Shown here in pieces: positions 1 to 6,514 of a stretch of DNA of 8,582 nt. A model generated the notes under the pieces. That model ran no database searches, was not told the origin of the DNA, and saw only the letters and a program-made list of their open reading frames with translations. This stretch comes from Thermodesulfobacteriota bacterium (GTDB lineage: Bacteria; Desulfobacterota; Desulfomonilia; Desulfomonilales; Desulfomonilaceae): the NCBI GenBank assembly GCA_030837305.1, contig JAUPKT010000284.1, forward strand, positions 1-8,582, written 5' to 3'. Both the position numbers and the translations under genes were made by a program. Numbering within the stretch: position 1 is the stretch's first letter; every line of letters starts with the position of its first letter.

Positions 1-2
1 GG

Positions 3-512
3 TACCTCTTAAAGGCATACAAACGCGGCATGATCATGGAGGGGGCTGAGGCTATTTCTCTGCAGATGGAGGCGGGCAAGGTAGAGGGCCTGAATTTTAG
101 AATGATTCCCGATGGGTGCGTGGTGAAAGGAGTAGTCCGAACGAAAGGAACGGCACAGCCTTTCGCCAATACCATGGTCAGATGCTTATCTCGCCTCGGT
201 GATTATTCCGGAGAGAGTGTTACGGATCATGAGGGTAATTTTGCCATCGTGGGAGTTCCGCCTAATTGTGAGTGTTTTGTGGAAGTTATCGGCAGCGGGG
301 CAACACGAATATATCTCTCGGAAAACTTTGAGACCGTGCAGAAAACACAGATAGAGTTGGAAATCGCCATTGCGCCAACGGAGGATTCACGCCCGCTCGG
401 GAATGTCTCACATGGTGCCTTTTCCGTTAATGAGGAGGTTAATGCAACTGTGAACCAGCCCCTTATTGAAGAGGCTCCAAAGGGTGCGGCCCCGGCTTCT
501 CCGTTGATTTAG
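3..512 (+). CDS. C-terminal part of a carboxypeptidase-regulatory-like repeat protein (5' partial)
   Basis: The reading frame is open to the left edge (residues YLLKAYKRG precede the first ATG at base 30), and that ATG has no convincing ribosome binding site, so the gene very probably starts outside the window. Counting from ATG 30, residues about 29-90 resemble a carboxypeptidase-regulatory-like beta-sandwich domain: a 'VVKGVVRTKGTAQPFANTMV' start followed by 'VTDHEGNFAIVGVPP', the usual T-D-x-x-G-x-F-x-I-x-x-V-P turn. Residues about 9-28 ('ISLQMEAGKVEGLNFRM') look like the last strand of a preceding copy, so the full protein probably has tandem copies. The last ~45 residues are low-complexity (Pro, Ala, Glu, Asn) with no membrane anchor. 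Such domains are usually found in surface or periplasmic proteins and bind or scaffold; I cannot assign a specific function. The stop codon overlaps the stop of the convergent yqeC by 4 bases. Confidence 0.6.
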   Translation, partial: YLLKAYKRGMIMEGAEAISLQMEAGKVEGLNFRMIPDGCVVKGVVRTKGTAQPFANTMVRCLSRLGDYSGESVTDHEGNFAIVGVPPNCECFVEVIGSGATRIYLSENFETVQKTQIELEIAIAPTEDSRPLGNVSHGAFSVNEEVNATVNQPLIEEAPKGAAPASPLI

Positions 513-1312
513 ATAGGGATATCAACAAATTCCTCGCTTCTCACAGACCCTGCCACCAAGCCGAAGAGTCTCTTTGATTTACATGCTCCCGTGAAAGCCG
601 CCTCGATTTGGTCCAGACGAAACGGTTCATGAAGCAGGTCAAGTTTGTTTAGGTACACAAGAAAAGAATTCTGTTTTCTCACATTCTTCATTCCTCCATT
701 CGAATGGCACGCAAGTGTGGCCAATGCCTCGGGTCCAATGGTGTCCCCCTTTTTCAATCCTGTAATTTCACAAAATCTATTTAGTCGGAAGATGTTGTCC
801 TCGTAAGCGGGCTTTCCGAGACAATCCAGCCCCAGGACGAAGATAACCGCGTCACTGTTTCGTGGAATGGCCGGTTCCCAGGATTCGGGTGCTTTGATGG
901 CACGGCCCGCTGCTCCATCCGCTTCGACAACGACATGATCCGCCAGCTGACAGCACACGGCAAGCTTGTCATCGTCAATACCTTTGAGTTTAGATGTTGT
1001 TCCGTCGATGTGAGATCCAACACAGATATGCCGCAACTTTGTGAGATCAGATTTTACTCCTGCCAGTCCGGGATCAGTTTCCGTCAGTACCGTGAGGGGG
1101 GCTTGAATCTTTGTGGGCACCAAGATATTCGTCGTTGTCGTTGTGATGACCGTCTTTCCAGACGCAACCAATTGGTGAGCGAGAAAGAACATCAGTGATG
1201 TTTTTCCACCGGCTCCAACCAGAGCGGTAGTCCGGAACGTATGAATGCTTGTTAGCAGAATAGTTTTCATACAGACGGTCTTACTGCACACCAGCCCCGG
1301 CCCATGCATCAT
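509..1312 (-). CDS. yqeC: YqeC-family P-loop accessory protein for selenium-dependent molybdenum hydroxylases
   Basis: About 253-269 residues depending on start. The N-terminal part carries the P-loop 'LVGAGGKTSLMFFLA', then a Thr-rich strand 'VITTTTTNI', and mid-protein the family signature 'VVVEADGAAGRAIKAP'. 'NKLDLL' near the C-terminus resembles a base-recognition motif of P-loop NTPases. This is the YqeC family, found with SelD, YqeB and selenium-dependent molybdenum hydroxylases (xanthine dehydrogenase-like); it is thought to help make or insert the Se-containing cofactor, but its reaction is not established. Three starts are possible: GTG 1318, ATG 1312 (overlaps the upstream stop as ATGA, suggesting translational coupling; chosen here) and ATG 1270 (begins 'MKTILLTSIHTF', places the P-loop about 19 residues in as in relatives, but has no clear Shine-Dalgarno). 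No hydroxylase, selD or yqeB lies in the window. Family assignment is firm; the start is not. Confidence 0.85.
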   Translation of the reverse strand: MMHGPGLVCSKTVCMKTILLTSIHTFRTTALVGAGGKTSLMFFLAHQLVASGKTVITTTTTNILVPTKIQAPLTVLTETDPGLAGVKSDLTKLRHICVGSHIDGTTSKLKGIDDDKLAVCCQLADHVVVEADGAAGRAIKAPESWEPAIPRNSDAVIFVLGLDCLGKPAYEDNIFRLNRFCEITGLKKGDTIGPEALATLACHSNGGMKNVRKQNSFLVYLNKLDLLHEPFRLDQIEAAFTGACKSKRLFGLVAGSVRSEEFVDIPI

Positions 1313-1656
1313 ATCCACGGAGGCACGAGACTATACCTGATTCTGAAGGATGAGCAATTTCCTGCCACAATCATTGGACCCTTCGTATTTTCGTATTTGT
1401 AGAATTGGAAAACATAGGTTCCGGTATTGCCGATTGGGTAGCACACTGTTCGGCCCTCCCAGGTAACATACAGCATAAACCTGTCTGTAACCTCATACGG
1501 AGGTGTACAGCTAATTTCATGTACCTGCACGTACACAGGCCCCACATGGTTTTCAGGCCAATTGATGGCATAAGCCGTGCCCATGGCTCCAGCCAAAGGA
1601 GGCCATGCGACCAAGACTATGAGTGAGATTATAACTGTAAGGGGACCTGCACGCAT
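1309..1656 (-). CDS. small secreted protein of unknown function upstream of yqeC
   Basis: 115 residues, not recognised. It begins with a clear Sec signal peptide: Arg2, a hydrophobic core 'LTVIISLIVLVAWPPLAGA', and possible cleavage after Ala24 (AGA) or Ala30 (AYA). The mature part of about 85-90 residues is rich in aromatic residues and beta-branched stretches ('GPVYVQVHEISC', 'RFMLYVTWEGRTVCYP', 'TYVFQFYKY') and has three cysteines (50, 72, 101), which suggests a small beta-rich periplasmic or extracellular domain, perhaps with one disulfide. No lipobox and no membrane helix after the signal. The stop TGA overlaps an ATG of yqeC (ATGA, 1309-1312), so the two are probably co-transcribed. The start ATG at 1656 has only a weak ribosome binding site, but a good promoter-like sequence lies just upstream. 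The signal peptide argues strongly that the ORF is real. Confidence 0.6.
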   Translation of the reverse strand: MRAGPLTVIISLIVLVAWPPLAGAMGTAYAINWPENHVGPVYVQVHEISCTPPYEVTDRFMLYVTWEGRTVCYPIGNTGTYVFQFYKYENTKGPMIVAGNCSSFRIRYSLVPPWI

Positions 1657-1680
1657 ATCGCTACATCTTGTTTCTTAATT

Positions 1681-1770
1681 TTATATAGTAATTATAGCCT
1701 ATCCAAAACATTTAATGAACTTTTTTATTTATTGTTAGTTTATTTTATTGCTATTTTTGTTTTTATTGAC
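1681..1770. other. AT-rich divergent intergenic region with T-tracts
   Basis: The 262 bases between the divergent starts at 1656 and 1919 hold no gene I can support. Within them, bases 1681-1770 contain only 16 G or C in 90, far below the neighbouring genes, and the plus strand shows repeated T-runs (TTTTTT at 1721, TTTTT at 1754 and TTTTTATT near 1760). This probably forms a curved, easily melted promoter region serving both directions. Bases 1800-1918 return to mixed composition and form the leader of the glycerate kinase gene. Confidence 0.5.
1691..1719 (-). promoter_or_regulatory. candidate sigma-70 promoter for the secreted protein-yqeC unit
   Basis: Read on the minus strand, bases 1696-1691 spell a perfect TATAAT, and 17 bases upstream bases 1719-1714 spell TTCATT (3 of 6 matches to TTGACA). 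The predicted transcript would begin near 1684 and give a leader of about 28 bases before the ATG at 1656. The surrounding DNA is AT-rich, so a chance -10 match is possible. Confidence 0.4.
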
Positions 1771-1791
1771 TTGAATGACCGATGCTATGAA
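1766..1791 (+). promoter_or_regulatory. weak candidate promoter for glycerate kinase (extended -10)
   Basis: TTGACT at 1766-1771 is followed by an extended -10-like TGCTATGAA (TATGAA at 1786-1791). The spacing of 14 bases is too short for a standard sigma-70 promoter, so the extended -10 would have to carry most of the recognition. It would give a leader of about 120 bases. Offered only as the best candidate on this strand. Confidence 0.2.
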
Positions 1792-1918
1792 ACGCCGGAA
1801 CTAATTGATAAACTTTCCTGGTAAGCATGCCAAGGCACCATAACCCTAAGGTTAACGGGACGCCTCGTCTTGTTGCCGGCCTTCCGTAGGCAGAACCAAG
1901 GAACTGGATAGGAACATC

Positions 1919-3253
1919 ATGAGAGATCTCTCCCAACTGAGACAGGACGCACTTGAAATCTTCCATGCCTGCGTAAAGGCGGCCGACCCCGACCGGGCGG
2001 TGAGAAATAGTCTAAGGCTCGTGGGAAACGAACTCTTCTTTGGGGTGAACAACCATGTCGGTTTGCAAGATTTTGAGAGGATTATTGTGTTGGGGGCGGG
2101 CAAAGCCTCAGCTTCAATGGCTGGAGCTTTGGAATCCCTTTTGGCTGACTCCATTCATGAGGGTTTGGTGGCAGTAAAATACGGACATGGGAAGCGTCTT
2201 GAAAAGGTAAGAGTTTTGGAAGCGGGCCATCCGATTCCTGATCTTCGAAGCGAGTCAGCCTCGCTACAAATCTTGGCGTTGGCCGATTCGTTAAGCGAAA
2301 AGGACTTGGTGATCAGTTGTATTTCAGGAGGAGGCTCGGCTCTCTTGGCGGCTCCAGCTCCCGGCATATCTTTATCCGACAAACAGTGGATAACGGAATC
2401 ACTCATCAGTGCAGGCGCCGACATTTATGAAATAAATGCAGTTAGGAAGCACCTTTCCACCATAAAGGGAGGCCGTCTAGCCGAATGTGTGTATCCGGCA
2501 ACGGTTATCAACCTCATGTTGTCAGACGTCATTGGGGATGATCCCGGCACCATAGGGTCAGGTCCATTTGCCGGTGATGTAACGACCTTTGAAACAGCCT
2601 GGAGTGTGATGGAAAGATTTGGGCTATTGGAAAAGGTTCCCCGGTCGGTCATCATCCACCTCAAAGGGGGCATGAAGGGCCTCAGACCTGAAACTCCGAA
2701 ACCTGAGGATGCGATTTTTGGGAAGGTTTTTAACATAGTCATAGGCAGCAATATCGCTTCGTTGATGGCCGGGAAGGCTCGTGCTTCCGAACTCGGTTAC
2801 AACGCTGCGGTCCTCTCTTCAACCTTGAGAGGAGATACCATTGAAGCTGCACGATTTCACGCACATATTGCAGAAGAAATCAGAGCATCCGGTAATCCAT
2901 TGCACAGTCCGGCTTGTGTCTTGAGTGGTGGAGAGACAACGGTATCGGTCCGCGGAACCGGATTGGGCGGAAGAAATCAGCACTTCATCATGTCCATTGT
3001 GAAGGAAGTATCAAGAATTAAGGAGGCTGTCTTTTTGAGTGCAGGGAGCGACGGCACGGATGGGCCTACGGATGCGGCAGGGGCAGTGGCTGATTCGGAG
3101 ACATTACGCAGGGCCGAGTTCCTCGAACTTGATCCGAATGAATTTCTGCTGAACTATGATTCGTATCATTTCTTTGAAGCTCTGGGAGACCTGGTCATCA
3201 CCGGCCCTACCTTTACCAATGTGATGGACATACGACTGGTCCTCCTAGCATGA
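1919..3253 (+). CDS. gckA: glycerate 2-kinase, MOFRL/DUF4147 (GckA/TtuD) type
   Basis: 444 residues, the usual length of this family, which phosphorylates D-glycerate with ATP to 2-phosphoglycerate (cytoplasmic), feeding C2/C3 acids such as glyoxylate, hydroxypyruvate or tartronate products into glycolysis. The N-terminal domain shows 'IIVLGAGKASASMAGA' (55-70), 'AGHPIPD' (102-108), 'SGGGSALLAAP' (136-146), 'KHLSTIKGGRLA' (177-188) and 'SDVIGDDPGTIGSGP' (202-216). The C-terminal MOFRL domain shows 'SGGETTV' (336-342), 'GLGGRNQHF' (348-356), 'SAGSDGTDGPTDAAGA' (374-389) and 'GPTFTNVMDIRL' (429-440), so all blocks I know are present. The ATG at 1919 is preceded by AGGAA at 1910-1914, well spaced. 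The gene is isolated: divergent from the yqeC unit, convergent with the cysteine-rich gene 22 bases downstream. No glyoxylate or hydroxypyruvate reductase is nearby, so the source of glycerate is unknown. Confidence 0.93.
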   Translation: MRDLSQLRQDALEIFHACVKAADPDRAVRNSLRLVGNELFFGVNNHVGLQDFERIIVLGAGKASASMAGALESLLADSIHEGLVAVKYGHGKRLEKVRVLEAGHPIPDLRSESASLQILALADSLSEKDLVISCISGGGSALLAAPAPGISLSDKQWITESLISAGADIYEINAVRKHLSTIKGGRLAECVYPATVINLMLSDVIGDDPGTIGSGPFAGDVTTFETAWSVMERFGLLEKVPRSVIIHLKGGMKGLRPETPKPEDAIFGKVFNIVIGSNIASLMAGKARASELGYNAAVLSSTLRGDTIEAARFHAHIAEEIRASGNPLHSPACVLSGGETTVSVRGTGLGGRNQHFIMSIVKEVSRIKEAVFLSAGSDGTDGPTDAAGAVADSETLRRAEFLELDPNEFLLNYDSYHFFEALGDLVITGPTFTNVMDIRLVLLA

Positions 3254-3275
3254 GTACAAGAGACAAAGGTCCCTA

Positions 3276-3533
3276 TCATCCCTTTCGTTTCTTTCTTTGA
3301 GGGCGAGAATCAGGGCTTGCACATTGCATGTCAGCGGACACGCAATCAGGGCAGAGATGGGGATTCAATCTTTCATAAAGGGCTATCTGTTCCTTCAGAG
3401 ACATCCTTGGTCCGTGTCCTTTTCTTGCATGTGTTCTGCACGCGGCGCATCTGTTTTCAGAGCAACCGAGGCACATCTTACAGTCAGGGCACTTCTTCTT
3501 CAGCCCGCAACCGCTCTCTGAATTTGATTGCAT
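3276..3533 (-). CDS. small cysteine-rich CxxC-repeat protein, unknown function
   Basis: 85 residues with ten cysteines (9, 15, 18, 21, 24, 29, 32, 61, 64, 71). The first cluster, 'CPDCKMCLGCSENRCAACR', has four consecutive CxxC spacings (15-18-21-24) and another CxxC at 29/32; a final 'CPDC' lies at 61-64. Such spacing can bind zinc (paired zinc knuckles) or an iron-sulfur cluster (CxxCxxC as in ferredoxins, though the usual fourth Cys-Pro is absent). A basic tail (RPQRKKRKG) and a KGHGPR segment would suit nucleic-acid or protein binding. There is no signal peptide or membrane segment, so it is predicted cytoplasmic. I have the impression that similar short proteins occur in deltaproteobacteria but cannot name a family. 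The ATG at 3533 has a weak GGATGG-like site and a promoter-like sequence just upstream. Cysteine regularity this strong is unlikely in a spurious ORF; the plus-strand frames opposite it look random. Confidence 0.6.
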   Translation of the reverse strand: MQSNSESGCGLKKKCPDCKMCLGCSENRCAACRTHARKGHGPRMSLKEQIALYERLNPHLCPDCVSADMQCASPDSRPQRKKRKG

Positions 3534-3546
3534 GGTGCCATCCGTA

Positions 3547-3576
3547 ATGATAAGGTTTTGGCTGCAAAACTGTCAG
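3547..3576 (-). promoter_or_regulatory. candidate promoter of the cysteine-rich gene with a dyad in its spacer
   Basis: On the minus strand, CTGACA (3576-3571, 5 of 6 matches to the -35 consensus) is followed after 18 bases by TATCAT (3552-3547, 5 of 6 matches to the -10). The spacer contains a perfect inverted repeat, GTTTTG (3555-3560) and CAAAAC (3565-3570) around GCTG, the position where MerR-type activators or simple repressors bind. The predicted start near 3540 would leave a very short leader of about 7 bases before ATG 3533. The same dyad lies about 60 bases before the purC start and could affect both directions. Confidence 0.35.
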
Positions 3577-3626
3577 CTCATAGTACCAAATCCAAGTCTT
3601 CTTGATCTTTTTTGTGTGGAGTTCCA

Positions 3627-4523
3627 ATGACGACCCAAGCCCCTCTCATGGAGACAAATATCCCGTCTGCAAAGCTCATCGGTCGGGGAAAAGTACGAGA
3701 CATATACGATGTGGGCGAGAATCTCCTCATCATATCAACTGATCGGATATCCGCCTTTGACGTTATCATGCCCAATCCTATCCCGGTCAAGGGGATTGTC
3801 TTAAATAATCTAAGCATCTTTTGGATGAAGCGAACTGATCATCTCGTCCCAAATCATTTTATCACGTCTTCTCCCTCTGAGTATCCATCAATTCTTGCTG
3901 ATCATGCTCATCAAGTTCAAGGTCGCAGTATGCTCGTGAAGAAGGCCAAGGTGTTCCCCGTGGAATGCGTTGCGCGTGGCTACATCATTGGAAGTGGTTG
4001 GAAGGACTATCAACGAGAGGGCTCCATTTGCGGCATTCCTTTGCCCGCGGGTCTTCGTTTGGCCGACAAATTGCCTGAACCAATCTTTACGCCGTCCACG
4101 AAGGCAGTGTTGGGAGATCATGATGAAAACATATCATTTGGGCAGGCCAAAGACCTAGTGGGAGAAGCGACGGCAAACTGGTTACGAGACACGACCTTGC
4201 AACTCTACCTATTTGGGTCCAAGTGGGCCGAAGAACGCGGGATTATCATAGCCGACACGAAGTTTGAATTTGGCTTGATAGACGACGTCCCGAGTCTTGT
4301 GGACGAAATACTTACGCCGGATTCGTCCCGTTTTTGGCCGGTTGACCGGTACCAGCCCGGGATTTCGCCACCTTCCTTGGACAAGCAGTTCTTGAGGGAT
4401 TACTTGGAAACGCTTGAGTGGAATAAAACGGCCCCTGGACCTGCTTTACCTGAAGAAATCATTCATAAGACATCCGAGAAATATCGCAGTCTCTATCAAA
4501 TACTCACTGGAGAGACCTTGTAG
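3627..4523 (+). CDS. purC: phosphoribosylaminoimidazole-succinocarboxamide synthase (SAICAR synthetase)
   Basis: 298 residues, matching the longer (~300 residue) form of PurC. It ligates aspartate to CAIR with ATP in de novo purine synthesis (cytoplasm). Family blocks in order: 'GRGKVRDIYDVG' (19-30, ATP binding), 'STDRISAFDVIMPNPIP' (37-53), 'PVECVARGYIIGSGWKDY' (111-128), 'LPEPIFTPSTKA' (149-160), 'IIIADTKFEFGLID' (206-219) and 'DEILTPDSSRFW' (226-237). The start at ATG 3627 is chosen because GGAG at 3618-3621 sits 5 bases upstream; an in-frame TTG at 3612 would add five residues but would cover the ribosome binding site. purC stands alone, without other pur genes, and is followed by a 184-base gap in which I see no clear terminator hairpin. 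Confidence 0.97.
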   Translation: MTTQAPLMETNIPSAKLIGRGKVRDIYDVGENLLIISTDRISAFDVIMPNPIPVKGIVLNNLSIFWMKRTDHLVPNHFITSSPSEYPSILADHAHQVQGRSMLVKKAKVFPVECVARGYIIGSGWKDYQREGSICGIPLPAGLRLADKLPEPIFTPSTKAVLGDHDENISFGQAKDLVGEATANWLRDTTLQLYLFGSKWAEERGIIIADTKFEFGLIDDVPSLVDEILTPDSSRFWPVDRYQPGISPPSLDKQFLRDYLETLEWNKTAPGPALPEEIIHKTSEKYRSLYQILTGETL

Positions 4524-4613
4524 ATCCTTCCACATCGTCCAAGTAAAATCCTCACCGCAGTATCTGTGTTTTGTTATGCGATATTAGTGGGTTGTCGATA
4601 AGCAAACATTGAC

Positions 4614-4642
4614 TTGACATTGAATCCGTTCCGTATGAGATT
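4614..4642 (+). promoter_or_regulatory. candidate promoter for pyrG
   Basis: A perfect TTGACA at 4614-4619 lies in the purC-pyrG gap. At 17 bases the -10 position (4637-4642, GAGATT) matches poorly; TATGAG at 4634-4639 matches better but only 14 bases away from TTGACA, or 19 bases from an overlapping TTGACT at 4609-4614. One of these pairs may start the pyrG-kds-lpt transcript. The -35 is convincing, the -10 is not. Confidence 0.3.
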
Positions 4643-4644
4643 AG

Positions 4645-6366
<1,722 letters not shown>

Positions 6367-6373
6367 GGCACAA

Positions 6374-6442
6374 AATTCATAAGACCGCGTTATACGGGCA
6401 AGACGTTCAGTTCTTCCTCACGCACGCATGCCCTTGTGAATT
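6374..6442 (+). repeat. long-range inverted repeat in the pyrG-kds intergenic leader
   Basis: The 148-base gap between pyrG and the kds fusion contains AATTCATAAG (6374-6383), which can pair with CTTGTGAATT (6433-6442) as a 10-base RNA stem with one G-U wobble. GGGCA (6396-6400) can pair with TGCCC (6429-6433) directly inside it. The structure is AT-rich with no following U-run, so it is not a typical intrinsic terminator; it could be a processing or attenuation element, or chance. I recognise no known riboswitch here. Confidence 0.25.
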
Positions 6443-6504
6443 CCCAATCGCATAAGGAGCAATACGGCGGTTCCCATTTTCTGCCGGTAATCCATGACAT
6501 TTTC

Positions 6505-6509
6505 GGAGG
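6505..6509 (+). promoter_or_regulatory. strong ribosome binding site of the kdsA-kdsC fusion
   Basis: GGAGG at 6505-6509 lies 5 bases before the ATG at 6515. It fixes the start of the fused gene and contrasts with the absence of any comparable site before the internal ATG (7427) where a separate kdsC would begin. Confidence 0.8.
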
Positions 6510-6514
6510 CATAA

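Noticed and set aside
1..6. GGTACC (KpnI site) exactly at the left edge, suggesting a cloning junction
   Set aside because: A six-base site can occur by chance (another GGTACC occurs near 4348), and no vector sequence is visible.
1763..1966. 67-residue minus-strand open frame between the divergent genes
   Set aside because: It overlaps the glycerate kinase ribosome binding site and start in antisense and has no signal or domain.
3254..3275. Possible shared terminator between the glycerate kinase and the cysteine-rich gene
   Set aside because: The 22-base gap has no hairpin followed by a T-run; only 4-base CCCT/AGGG complementarity is found nearby.
3297..3547. Two plus-strand open frames of 74 and 76 residues opposite the cysteine-rich gene
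   Set aside because: Their sequences look random, while the minus-strand frame has regular CxxC spacing, so they are taken as shadows.
3612..3626. In-frame TTG start extending purC by five residues
   Set aside because: It would place the GGAG ribosome binding site (3618-3621) inside the coding region; ATG 3627 is well spaced from it and fits the family.
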